Origin: Marinomonas sp. MED121
GTDB taxonomy: Bacteria; Pseudomonadota; Gammaproteobacteria; Pseudomonadales; Marinomonadaceae
Direction of reading: 5' to 3'
DNA: 64,000 nucleotides
NCBI RefSeq assembly: GCF_000153025.1
Contig: NZ_CH672429.1
Span: forward strand, 313,822 to 377,821
Below, in pieces: positions 40,747-49,091 of the stretch. A program made the translations under genes and the position numbers. How positions within the stretch are numbered: the stretch's first letter is position 1; the number at the start of each line of letters is the position of its first letter. The notes under the pieces were generated by a model. It saw only the letters and a list, made by a program, of their open reading frames with translations, did no database searches and was not told the origin of the DNA.

Positions 40747-41724
40747 ATGCAGCTTGCTCAAATCGACCTTAATCTCCTCAAACTTATGCTCATCCTATTA
40801 GAAGAAGGCAGTGTTAGCCGCGCGGCTTATCAACTTAATCTAAGCCAATCAGCGATCAGTAAACAGCTAACTAAGCTCAGAGAACAAGTCGGTAGCGCCC
40901 TTAAAGATCCTCTATTTATTAAGGCAGGCACAGGACTAAAAGCCACTGCTAAGGCACAAGCAATGGAGCAACCTTTAAGAGAATGGTTAAGATTATACTG
41001 TCAGATGATGGTCCCTAATCACTTTGACCCTCAACAAGATGAGAGGGAATTTAAAATATCCATTGCCGAGAATGCCTTTCCTGTGGTGGTACCAGGCTTT
41101 ATGCAATCATTAACTCAAGCTGCGCCAAAACTAAAATTAAATATTGCCAAAACGCACTCTAAAAGTTTGCAACTAGTAGAACAAAGCCAATTAGATTTAC
41201 TCATTATTGCTAGGGATACTGACTTAAGAGCAGGTTTTCCTTGGCACATCAATCATTTACCTGAAGTCCCTAGAGTAACGCTTTTTGAAGATGAGAATGT
41301 CTGCTTAGTCAGAAAAAACCATCCCGTGTTAACTCATCCATGGAACCTAGAAAGCTTTTTAAGTTTATCTAGGATTAAGATCAGTGTTGAAGAGCAAACC
41401 CGTTGGTTGTTAGATGAAGTGCTATTAGCGCAAGGAAAAGAGAGCCCTGATATGGCGGTCGTTGCTGACTTTCACAGTGCTGCACTGCTCGCTCAGCATT
41501 CTGACATGAGTATGATCTGTACCTCAGCCTTTGCCAATCAACTATGTGAAAGATACGAGCTTAAAATGCTACCTATGCCCTTTCATTTAGGGCCGGCTAA
41601 ATACTTTATGCTGTGGCCAGAAACACAGGAAACTAACCCAGCCCATATTTGGTTAAGGGAGTTTATTCAGAAAAAATGCCTTGAAAGTGTCAAAATAAAC
41701 CCACCAGCACCACTGGACTCATAA
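40747..41724 (+). CDS. LysR-family regulator, next to the Bcr/CflA gene
   Basis: A 325-residue LysR-type protein with an N-terminal HTH (SVSRAAYQLNLSQSAISKQLTKLREQVG) and a NodD/NahR-like pattern of LNLLKLMLILLEEGSVSRAA. GGA lies seven bases before ATG 40747; an ATG at 40705 is less well supported. It is divergent from the drug exporter, with 123 bases between the start codons, and probably controls it. Confidence 0.87.
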   Translation: MQLAQIDLNLLKLMLILLEEGSVSRAAYQLNLSQSAISKQLTKLREQVGSALKDPLFIKAGTGLKATAKAQAMEQPLREWLRLYCQMMVPNHFDPQQDEREFKISIAENAFPVVVPGFMQSLTQAAPKLKLNIAKTHSKSLQLVEQSQLDLLIIARDTDLRAGFPWHINHLPEVPRVTLFEDENVCLVRKNHPVLTHPWNLESFLSLSRIKISVEEQTRWLLDEVLLAQGKESPDMAVVADFHSAALLAQHSDMSMICTSAFANQLCERYELKMLPMPFHLGPAKYFMLWPETQETNPAHIWLREFIQKKCLESVKINPPAPLDS

Positions 41725-41732
41725 GTTTCAAA

Positions 41733-41768
41733 CACTAAAAAGCCATCAAACACTAAAAAGCCATCAAG
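41733..41768. repeat. 18-bp tandem duplication beside a terminator
   Basis: CACTAAAAAGCCATCAAA at 41733-41750 recurs at 41751-41768 with one change. The second copy forms the left arm of the terminator at 41755-41790. The first copy gives an alternative left arm. Confidence 0.85.
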
Positions 41769-41790
41769 CAATTAACATTGATGGCTTTAT
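41755..41790. terminator. Bidirectional terminator
   Basis: AAAGCCATCAA (41757-41767) pairs with TTGATGGCTTT (41778-41788). An A5 tract on the left gives a T5 run for the leftward FMN-reductase gene; TTTAT on the right serves the rightward LysR gene. Confidence 0.85.
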
Positions 41791-41836
41791 CCTGCGCTGT
41801 TAACCCAAGCTTTTTATGCTGGATCTTTCAAAAAAG

Positions 41837-42370
41837 CTATACCAGTTGAGCCAATGCAGACTCTAGTTTGTCTTTAAGCTCTAAGTTCGTTAACTCACCT
41901 TTTTCAAGGTCAAAGTTGTCATAAAAGCTTGGGATAGAAAGATCCGCTTTTACATTACCCGCAAAATAAGGTGCCGATGTTTTCGCTTGAGCAAGCACAG
42001 TCGCTGCACCGCCAGGGCCTGGTGAGGTTGCTAATAAAACCGTTGGTGTTTCTTGGTAGACCTTCATATCAACACGTGATGTCCAGTCAAAGGTGTTTTT
42101 ATAAGCTGCGGTGTAAGTACCATTGTGCTCAGCAAAGGAAATAATCAAAGCATCCGCTTCGCCAATTTTTGCATAAAAGTCTTTTGCCAATTGAGGTAAA
42201 CCTGAGGCATTTTCCCTATCGCTGCTGTAAATAGGCATTTCAAAATCATTTAGGTCTAAAATCTCAACTTCTACATTGTCTTTTTGACCCAGTAGGCTGG
42301 CGGCATAACTTGCTAATTGCTTGTTTAGAGATTGAGTGCTGTTACTTGCTGCAAAGGCTAATACTTTCAT
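41837..42370 (-). CDS. NAD(P)H-dependent FMN reductase
   Basis: A 177-residue flavodoxin-fold protein: MKVLAFAASNSTQSLNKQLASYAA with the FMN phosphate loop, then MPIYSSDRENASGLPQL and EADALIISFAEHNGTYTAAYKNTFDWTSR. It matches the NADPH-dependent FMN reductase family, which supplies reduced flavin or reduces quinones, chromate or azo dyes. ATG 42370 starts the Rossmann-like fold; the longer frame to 42409 has no better ribosome site. It is divergent from the LysR gene at 42556. Confidence 0.88.
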   Translation of the reverse strand: MKVLAFAASNSTQSLNKQLASYAASLLGQKDNVEVEILDLNDFEMPIYSSDRENASGLPQLAKDFYAKIGEADALIISFAEHNGTYTAAYKNTFDWTSRVDMKVYQETPTVLLATSPGPGGAATVLAQAKTSAPYFAGNVKADLSIPSFYDNFDLEKGELTNLELKDKLESALAQLV

Positions 42371-42555
42371 AATGTTTCTCTCATCTAATTCAGTGTGAAG
42401 CTGCATCAAATTGGTGTGCAGCTGATCGATGAAGTTATATTAGACTATCAACACTTAATGATTAATCCATATTTTGTAGAATGATAATTTCCATTTGGCT
42501 CTTAATCAGAAAAAAGGCACACTAGAGTGAATCGCCTAAATTAGAATTTAAACTT

Positions 42556-43464
42556 ATGACCTATAACGCACAACTTTTAGACGGCATGGTAGTTTTTGTC
42601 GAAGTCGTCAATAGCGGTAGCTTTACTCAAGCGGCTCAAAACAGCGGCCACTCTACCTCTTATATCAGTAAAGAGATTCATAAACTAGAAGCCAGATTAG
42701 GTTTAAGGTTAATGCATAGAACCACTCGTTCTTTAAGTTTGACTCCTGAGGGAGAAGCTTATTATCAACAATGCTCCCTCATCATTAGCCAAGCAGAGGA
42801 AGCAGAGTCGGCCCTAAGTGGACAACAGCTTGAGCCCAAAGGCGATTTGCGCATTAGCTGTCCGACTAGCTTTGCTCTCTCTCAAATGCCCTGCATCATT
42901 GCTAATTTTCTGGATAAATACCCGTTGGTTAATCTGGATGTGGATCTCAATAACCGTAAGGTTGATATGATTACAGAAGGCTACGACATTCTCGTAAGGG
43001 GAGCGCATCAACTTGATGATTCTAGCCTTATTAGCCGTAAGGTATATGCCTCCCATGCGGTTACCATTGCGGCACCAAGTTATTTAGCCAAATACGGGGT
43101 ACCTCAACATCCGAATGATCTGATTAATCATCAAACCATTTCCTACTCTTATCTTAAACAGCCCAACATTTGGCAGTATGTAGACGAGCATCAAAAATCA
43201 TTTCAGGTACCGGTTAAAAGTCGCTTAATGACCAATAATTCTGAACTAGAGTTAGATTTATGCGTCGCTGGTAATGGTATTACCCGATTACCAAGGTTCA
43301 GTTTAAAAGATGAGTTAGAAACAGGGAAGCTGGTGCAACTGTTTGAAGAATACGATAAGCATAAAATTGATATCTACCTTATCTATCCAAGTCGCAAGCA
43401 TTTATCATCAAAAGTACGCTGCTTTATCGATTTTGTCAGTGACGCCTTAAATCAAGATGGTTAA
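42556..43464 (+). CDS. LysR-family regulator, next to the FMN reductase gene
   Basis: A 302-residue LysR-type protein: HTH GSFTQAAQNSGHSTSYISKEIHKLEARLGLRLMHRTTRSLSLT, followed by a GDLRISCPTSFALSQMPCIIANFLDKYPLV start of the effector domain, typical of the AaeR/DsdC-like quinone- or aromatic-responsive subgroup. It is divergent from the FMN reductase with 185 bases between and probably controls it. A bidirectional terminator follows. Confidence 0.9.
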   Translation: MTYNAQLLDGMVVFVEVVNSGSFTQAAQNSGHSTSYISKEIHKLEARLGLRLMHRTTRSLSLTPEGEAYYQQCSLIISQAEEAESALSGQQLEPKGDLRISCPTSFALSQMPCIIANFLDKYPLVNLDVDLNNRKVDMITEGYDILVRGAHQLDDSSLISRKVYASHAVTIAAPSYLAKYGVPQHPNDLINHQTISYSYLKQPNIWQYVDEHQKSFQVPVKSRLMTNNSELELDLCVAGNGITRLPRFSLKDELETGKLVQLFEEYDKHKIDIYLIYPSRKHLSSKVRCFIDFVSDALNQDG

Positions 43465-43479
43465 GCCTATTGTAATAAC

Positions 43480-43506
43480 AAAAAAGGGCCAATCGGCCCT
43501 TTTTTA
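43480..43506. terminator. Bidirectional terminator between LysR and parC
   Basis: GGGCC (43486-43490) pairs with GGCCC (43495-43499), extended by an A-run on one side and a T6 run on the other. It serves both convergent genes. Confidence 0.92.
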
Positions 43507-43519
43507 TACGCCTTTTAAA

Positions 43520-45808
43520 CTAGATTAAAAGGTCAGATTGAGCTTGGGCACTTTTACCCTCACCTTGTTTCACTTCAAGCGCATCCACACGTTGGAAGCC
43601 CCTAGGCAGTTTCAGACCACGACGACCTCGTTCACCCAAGTATTCATTTAGGTCTTTTTGAGTAAATGACATAAAACGCTTGCCTGAATGAGCCTGCAAT
43701 AAGTCATCCGCCAACACACTTGCCATGGCCACCACATACTCTTCATGGCTCGCTGCACGAGAGGCTTGGATGCTAATCATCTTGTTACCCTTACCTTTCG
43801 CCATTTGCGGTAATGAATCTGCTTTAAAGGCGAGCATACGACCCTCATTAGAGGTCACTACTATATGAGAGCTTGCAGGATCAGAAACGCTAATTGGCGT
43901 GAGCACTTTCGCCGAAGTCGGTAAGGTTAACGTTGCCTTACCCGCTTTGTTCTTAGCATGTAGATCACCTAGCTTGGCAATAAAGCCATAACCTGCATCA
44001 CTGGCAATTAAGTAGAATGTATTATCAGCATTCAACATGGCAGCCACTATGGTGACATCTTTCTCTAAGCTAATACGCCCTGTAATTGGCTCGCCCTGAC
44101 CCCTTGCTGATGGCAAGGTATGCGCTTTGATTGAGTAGCTACGCCCATTAGACGCAAGCAATACCAAGGTCTGATTACTACGACCTTTACAAGAAATGGA
44201 GAATTCATCTCCAGACTTGTAGTTAAGCGCCAGTGGATCAACATCATGGCCTTTAGCTGAACGTATCCAACCTTGTTTAGAGATAACGACAGTCACAGGG
44301 TCGTTAGACAGTAAATCTTCTTCACTGAAAGCCTGGGACTCTTTACGCTCGACAATGGGTGTACGTCTTTCATCACCATGGGCATCCACGGCTTCTTGAA
44401 TTTCTTCACTGATAAGTTTTTTAAGTTTACGATCAGAACCTAATAGTGCTTCAAGTTGTTTACGCTCTTTCTCAAGCTCATCTTGCTCACCTTTAATACG
44501 CATTTCTTCTAATTTAGCAAGATGACGTAATTTTAATTCCAAGATGGCTTCAGCCTGAATATCCGTTAACCCAAAGCGCAACATTAATTCGACTTTCGGT
44601 TTTTCTTCATTACGGATAATTTCAATCACTTCATCAATATTTAAAAAGGCAACTAATAAACCTTCCAAAATATGCAGGCGATTGAGTACCTTATCTAAAC
44701 GGAATTGCAAACGCTTACGTACCACATCGATACGAAATTTCAGCCACTCAGTTAAGAAGTCTTTTAGCCCCTTCACATGGGGTAGACCATCTAAGCCGAT
44801 CACGTTCATATTGACTCGATAAGAACGTTCAAGATCAGTCGAAGCAAACAAGTGCGTCATGACAGCCTCAACATCCACTCGATTTGACTTAGGTACTAAC
44901 ACTAAGCGAGTCGGGTTTTCATGATCTGACTCGTCACGTAAATCCACTATCATAGGCAGCTTTTTAGCTTGCATCTGTGCGGCTATTTGTTCGAGTATTT
45001 TTGAACCTGAGGCGTAATGAGGTAACTCTTTGATGACAATGTCACCCTCTTCCATCTCATATCGAGCACGGGCTTTAATCTGCCCTTTACCTGTTTCGTA
45101 AAGCTTTTTGATATCGTTACGCGGTGTTGTGATTTCACCCCCCGTAGGATAATCCGGCCCCTGTACAAAGTTCATCAGATCATCAAGATCAGAATTAGGA
45201 TTATTTAGCAGGTGAATACAAGCGTTGCCCACTTCCGTTAGATTATGAGGTGGAACGTCGGTTGCCATCCCCACCGCAATACCTGTCGTACCGTTTAAAA
45301 GCAGGTTAGGCAATCTTGCTGGCAAAACGGATGGCTCTTTAATAGTGCCATCAAAGTTTGGTACCCAATCCACTGTTCCTTGCGATACTTCACGCAGAAG
45401 AACATCTGAATATTTTGATAAACGGGATTCTGTGTAACGCATTGCGGCAAAGGACTTAGGATCATCTGGTGCCCCCCAGTTGCCCTGTCCGTCTACAAGC
45501 GGATATCGATATGAAAAAGGCTGTGCCATTAACACCATGGCTTCATAGCAGGCGCTGTCACCATGGGGGTGAAACTTACCTAATACATCACCCACAGTAC
45601 GGGCCGATTTTTTATACTTGGCTGTGGCTTTAAGGCCCAGCTCGCTCATGGCATAAACAATACGTCTTTGTACCGGCTTCAAACCATCACCAATATGCGG
45701 TAAAGCGCGATCTAGAATGACGTACATGGAATAATTTAAATAGGCTTTTTCTGTGTATTCCTGCAGGGACAGTGTTTCGTTCTGCTCGAAATTTGACAAC
45801 TCGCTCAA
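43520..45808 (-). CDS. parC: DNA topoisomerase IV subunit A
   Basis: A 762-residue type IIA topoisomerase subunit. The winged-helix domain ends with RYTE (catalytic Tyr125). The quinolone-determining region [12 protein letters not shown] has Ser85 and Glu89, the wild-type drug-sensitive residues. A beta-pinwheel-like C-terminal domain follows. With ParE it decatenates daughter chromosomes after replication. parE is not in the window, so the two are not adjacent here. Length, at 762, suits gammaproteobacterial ParC rather than GyrA. Confidence 0.96.
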   Translation of the reverse strand: MSELSNFEQNETLSLQEYTEKAYLNYSMYVILDRALPHIGDGLKPVQRRIVYAMSELGLKATAKYKKSARTVGDVLGKFHPHGDSACYEAMVLMAQPFSYRYPLVDGQGNWGAPDDPKSFAAMRYTESRLSKYSDVLLREVSQGTVDWVPNFDGTIKEPSVLPARLPNLLLNGTTGIAVGMATDVPPHNLTEVGNACIHLLNNPNSDLDDLMNFVQGPDYPTGGEITTPRNDIKKLYETGKGQIKARARYEMEEGDIVIKELPHYASGSKILEQIAAQMQAKKLPMIVDLRDESDHENPTRLVLVPKSNRVDVEAVMTHLFASTDLERSYRVNMNVIGLDGLPHVKGLKDFLTEWLKFRIDVVRKRLQFRLDKVLNRLHILEGLLVAFLNIDEVIEIIRNEEKPKVELMLRFGLTDIQAEAILELKLRHLAKLEEMRIKGEQDELEKERKQLEALLGSDRKLKKLISEEIQEAVDAHGDERRTPIVERKESQAFSEEDLLSNDPVTVVISKQGWIRSAKGHDVDPLALNYKSGDEFSISCKGRSNQTLVLLASNGRSYSIKAHTLPSARGQGEPITGRISLEKDVTIVAAMLNADNTFYLIASDAGYGFIAKLGDLHAKNKAGKATLTLPTSAKVLTPISVSDPASSHIVVTSNEGRMLAFKADSLPQMAKGKGNKMISIQASRAASHEEYVVAMASVLADDLLQAHSGKRFMSFTQKDLNEYLGERGRRGLKLPRGFQRVDALEVKQGEGKSAQAQSDLLI

Positions 45809-46216
45809 GGATGGTTTCCTTCTTACAAAATTTGGCCAGCGCTTAGTAAAGCTAAGACTCTGCTTCCCTAAATTTAATTAGGATGAAAAATATGAGCTCT
45901 ACTATAAAGAATTGGCCCCAATGCTAGCAACTTTATCTAAAAGATAATGCTAAATTAAGCGCTTAGGTGAAAAAATCCTTTTAGATTGGCTAGAATTTCA
46001 ACATATCTAGCCTGATTACCTAACTCAACAGGACTCGCGTTAAAGGAAGACACCTAGGTTAAATCTCAACTATTTTAGCGACACATGAAAACAGTAAGAT
46101 CCATTCATAGTCTTCTTAACTTAATTAACATTGATTTTTTGCTTTAGGAATTTAAAAATACGACATAATAGACAATCATGTCAGGATCTTAGATTAACCC
46201 GGTTAAAGGATATGCA
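45809..46216. other. Intergenic region between parC and the bicupin gene
   Basis: 408 bases with divergent promoters and no coding frame. A dyad GGCTAGA-N11-TCTAGCC at 45988-46012 is the only defined structure and could be an operator for either gene. An AAAGGATAT ribosome site precedes the cupin start. Confidence 0.5.
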
Positions 46217-46921
46217 ATGAGTTTATCAAGTCAGCCAGATACTGATTACCAATGGCCTGTTCACGCCCTTGGTAAAGAAAGTAAACGGCGGATTTTATGT
46301 GATGAGAGTCAATTTAGAATTTACCATGAAACTCTCTTGCAAGATGAGCAGCATAGTCGCTTTTATCAGTTTCCTAACGATGCCTTTGTTTTTATTTTAA
46401 AAGGTCAGGTTTACTTAAGTGATAATCAAGCTGGACTTGCGTTAGAGCAATATCAGGGGAGCTGGATTAGCCCTGACCAAGCTCATAAGCTCGTTTTGCT
46501 CAGCCCTCATCTGGAGCTTTTAATTATTGCTTATCAGGGTAATCTTGCCCCTTGTGCTCAGGCGCTTTATCTAGAGAGTCAAACGATCGAGAACAAGCCC
46601 ATCACATCAAATCAAATTGAAAGGCAGATGCTTAGCCAAGTTGAAAGCTTAAGTATCGAGCTCGAAAATTATCCTGGAAAGCAAACAGAGCACCTACACT
46701 ATCACAGACAGTCCGGCCAATTTATCATTACTCTTGAAGGCGAAATGGGATTAAATGTTAACCACGCTGAGGTGACAATTGAGCCCTATGACTGGGCGTT
46801 AGTAAAAGCGAAGCAAAGGCATTTTTTAAAAAACAACCAAACAGAATCAAGCCTTTGTTTAAGTATTTATAGCCCACCACCGGCCAAAGACAGGGTCTTG
46901 GTTCTCAAGAAAAATGACTGA
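46217..46921 (+). CDS. Double-cupin protein of unknown function
   Basis: A 234-residue protein that reads as two cupin barrels. The first has FYQFPNDAFVFILKGQVYLSD and a SWISPDQAHKLVL strand. The second, after residue 140, has EHLHYHRQSGQFIITLEGEMGLNV with candidate metal ligands (two His and a downstream KAKQRHF). Metal-binding residues are clearer in the second domain. The substrate is unknown; sugar or hydroxy-acid oxygenase or isomerase are possibilities. Confidence 0.68.
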   Translation: MSLSSQPDTDYQWPVHALGKESKRRILCDESQFRIYHETLLQDEQHSRFYQFPNDAFVFILKGQVYLSDNQAGLALEQYQGSWISPDQAHKLVLLSPHLELLIIAYQGNLAPCAQALYLESQTIENKPITSNQIERQMLSQVESLSIELENYPGKQTEHLHYHRQSGQFIITLEGEMGLNVNHAEVTIEPYDWALVKAKQRHFLKNNQTESSLCLSIYSPPPAKDRVLVLKKND

Positions 46922-46948
46922 TTTTTACTTCATCACACGATGCTTAAT

Positions 46949-47010
46949 AAAGCCTTCCTCAGGCTAAGGTCGTTTTACTAAAGCCTTCCTCAGGCTAAGG
47001 TCGTTTTACT
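46949..47010. repeat. 31-bp tandem duplication covering a stop codon
   Basis: 46949-46979 is repeated exactly at 46980-47010. The unit includes the last codons and stop of the ABM-GNAT gene (LVKRP, TAG) and a small GCCTTCCTCAGGC hairpin. The outer copy therefore repeats the gene's end untranslated. Confidence 0.93.
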
Positions 47011-47882
47011 AAAGCGGTTAAAATATGATCTTCCCATTTACCTGCTATTTTAAGGTAATCCTTCGCCCGACCTTCTTCTGTGAAGCCTAAGCGCTTTAAG
47101 ACTGCCCCACTGGCGCTATTTTTAGGCATATAATTGGCCATGATACGGCTAATGTTTTGCTCTTTTTGCATGTATTCAATCCCTGCGGTCAGTGCCTCAT
47201 GCATAAGCCCTTTCTTCTGTTCTGCTTCGGCCAAGCTATAGCCTAAATAACATGCATGGAAGACACCTTGCACTAGGTTGGAAAAATTACAATAGCCTAA
47301 AATTTTGCTCTCTTCTGGATTTAAAAAGAAAAAAGCAAAGGCTTGATGCTGTAAAAAGTCTTTACGACATTGACGAATTCTTTGTTTACTTGTTTCTAGT
47401 TCATAGTAGGACTCGTGCCGTGACGGCTCCCACTCATTAAAAAACTTTCGATTTTGGCACACATAATCATGTAGGAGCGGCGCCTCATCTAAGGATAAAA
47501 TCTTAAGCACGCCACGCTCAGTTTTGAGCCTAGGAAAACGCGGTGCAACATACTCATTTTGCTTAGCCACAAACTGGCTTTGATCTAAGACTTGTACAAT
47601 TCTCAGTTGATAAGCTTCAAACCAAAAATTTTCACCAAGGTGGGATGCTCGTGTATTGAGTGTATGTTGCTGCCAAGCTTCAATAGCAGCTAAGTCTTGC
47701 CAATAGGTGATATGGATATTTTCTTCATCCAGAGCCTGCTCTGAGCCTAAAAAGCCCTTTTGCTGGGCTGCAACATGCAGCATTTTATCCATCATAATTT
47801 CAAATGCGGCATGGGCAGCATTTAATTTGACCGTAAAAATAGCGGCATAATAGGGTAACTCAACCGATTCACTAAACATCAA
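46995..47882 (-). CDS. ABM-domain and GNAT acetyltransferase fusion protein
   Basis: A 295-residue two-domain protein. Residues about 10-95 resemble an antibiotic-biosynthesis-monooxygenase (ABM) domain (YYAAIFTVKLNAAHAAF, GFLGSEQA, ITYWQDLAAIEAWQQH). Residues about 120-290 are a RimJ/RimL-type GNAT (LGYCNFSNLV, ACYLGYSLAEAEQKKGLMHEALTAGIEYM, NSASGAVLKRLGFTEEGRAKDYL). ABM domains are usually stand-alone heme-degrading or quinol-forming proteins, so the fusion is notable. The GNAT probably acetylates a protein N-terminus or small molecule. It may share a transcript with the GATase gene 70 bases upstream. Confidence 0.8.
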   Translation of the reverse strand: MMFSESVELPYYAAIFTVKLNAAHAAFEIMMDKMLHVAAQQKGFLGSEQALDEENIHITYWQDLAAIEAWQQHTLNTRASHLGENFWFEAYQLRIVQVLDQSQFVAKQNEYVAPRFPRLKTERGVLKILSLDEAPLLHDYVCQNRKFFNEWEPSRHESYYELETSKQRIRQCRKDFLQHQAFAFFFLNPEESKILGYCNFSNLVQGVFHACYLGYSLAEAEQKKGLMHEALTAGIEYMQKEQNISRIMANYMPKNSASGAVLKRLGFTEEGRAKDYLKIAGKWEDHILTALVKRP

Positions 47883-47952
47883 GCGACTTCCTTATAAGCA
47901 GTTAGGCGAGCAGGTTAACATTTCATTCAGTTCAATTTTTTTACAATGGGGT

Positions 47953-48639
47953 TTAGACAGTCCAAAAGTGACAAATAAGCTGTCGAAATGCCAATGTATC
48001 ATCATGGGATTGTAGCGATTGACGACATTTAATTGCAGTATCGGCACCAATTTTATCTTCAAATAAGTCAACGATAGCTAAAATGTAATCTTGTGACATT
48101 TCAGGGTGCCCTTGCGTCGTTAGCACCTGCTGTTGATGGTGAGTGACATAATATGGGCAAAATTCACTCCCTGCTAAAACGTCAAATCCCTTCGGCATTT
48201 GCGCCACTTGATCTTGATGAAAACTCAGTAAACTAAGTGGTTTGTTTTCAGCCATCCAGGTAGTTTGATAATGGCCAATTCCCCAACCTTTATCAGACTT
48301 AGCGACTTTACCACCTAGCGCCATTGAAATCGCTTGATGCCCAAAACAAACCCCCACTAACTTCTTACCTGACTCAAAAATTTGCTGAATCTTTGCAAAA
48401 AGTGGCGCTAACCAAGGATGATCTTCGTACACGCCGTGTTTACTACCAGAGACAATAAAGCCGTCATAATCCGCTATAACAGGGAAAAAACCGGTCTGAT
48501 TTTCTTGATATAAATACACAGGAAAGACATCTAATTGATCCTCTTTATTAACAAGATGGTGAAACATATCCTGATAATGGCCGAACTTATCTTGTAATTC
48601 GGCACTAATATCATCACAAAGTAGCAAGGCTATTTTCAT
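47953..48639 (-). CDS. Class I glutamine amidotransferase
   Basis: A 228-residue class I glutamine amidotransferase domain protein with the triad Cys98 (GVCFGH), His178 and Glu180 (GHPEMS). The DYDGFIVSGSKHGVYEDHPW block is typical of GMP-synthase-like stand-alone GATases of the YfeJ group. It hydrolyses glutamine or gamma-glutamyl compounds. AGGAAAAAGA favours the ATG at 48639 over the longer frame to 48663. No synthetase partner is adjacent. Confidence 0.87.
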   Translation of the reverse strand: MKIALLLCDDISAELQDKFGHYQDMFHHLVNKEDQLDVFPVYLYQENQTGFFPVIADYDGFIVSGSKHGVYEDHPWLAPLFAKIQQIFESGKKLVGVCFGHQAISMALGGKVAKSDKGWGIGHYQTTWMAENKPLSLLSFHQDQVAQMPKGFDVLAGSEFCPYYVTHHQQQVLTTQGHPEMSQDYILAIVDLFEDKIGADTAIKCRQSLQSHDDTLAFRQLICHFWTV

Positions 48640-48730
48640 TCTTTTTCCTATCACAAAAGTCACTATCTTAACGGACAGTTACAAATTAAAATTGAAGAAA
48701 GTTCATTAAAAAACGCGAGAAATCAGAAGT

Positions 48731-48761
48731 TTGTCTATAGTTAAAAGTGACAGGTAATTAT
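48731..48761 (+). promoter_or_regulatory. Possible promoter for the tRNA-like transcript
   Basis: TTGTCT (48731-48736) is followed, 19 bases later, by AATTAT (48756-48761). The match to consensus is moderate. It lies about 45 bases before the tRNA-like segment on the same strand and would explain the terminator at 48961. Confidence 0.3.
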
Positions 48762-48799
48762 GGCTTTTGATTTGGAACCATTACTTTACTGCCACTGAT

Positions 48800-48988
48800 G
48801 TTATATAGCTCAGTTGGAGCATGTCCGATACTTGGACTCAATCAAAAGATTAGCAGAAGTGCGGTATTACTTGTATTACTGTCATGCATTACGTTTTTTG
48901 TAATGCAGTTCAAATCGAGTATCGTTTTCCCCTTTAACGGTATTCTTATTGTAAATTCTTAGCCCGCGTTTTGCGCGGGCTCTTTTTT
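48800..48988 (+). ncRNA. tRNA-like non-coding RNA or relic tRNA gene
   Basis: The plus strand holds TAGCTCAGTTGG (48806-48817) with a GCTC/GAGC D-stem, then GTCC-GATACTT-GGAC (48823-48837) as an anticodon-like arm, and GTTCAAATC (48908-48916) like a T-loop. A further 8-bp hairpin, TGCATTAC-N7-GTAATGCA (48885-48907), sits between, and CGATACT (48826) can pair with AGTATCG (48918). The total is longer than a tRNA, U33 and the CCA end are absent, and the T-stem does not pair. It ends at a strong plus-strand terminator with no protein gene nearby. It may be a decayed tRNA or a small RNA derived from one. Confidence 0.5.
48961..48988 (+). terminator. Strong rho-independent terminator with no upstream gene
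   Basis: AGCCCGCG (48961-48968) pairs with CGCGGGCT (48974-48981), followed by CTTTTTT. It is plus-strand and lies in a 450-base gap between two leftward genes. It therefore must end a non-coding transcript, probably the tRNA-like segment. Confidence 0.93.
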
Positions 48989-49091
48989 GTCTACCACTGT
49001 CACAATCAGCTTTTTAATCGCATCTTGATTAACTTATTAGTCAGCATCTTACCCATTAAACTCGCCATAACCAATACCCACTAAGGGCTAT

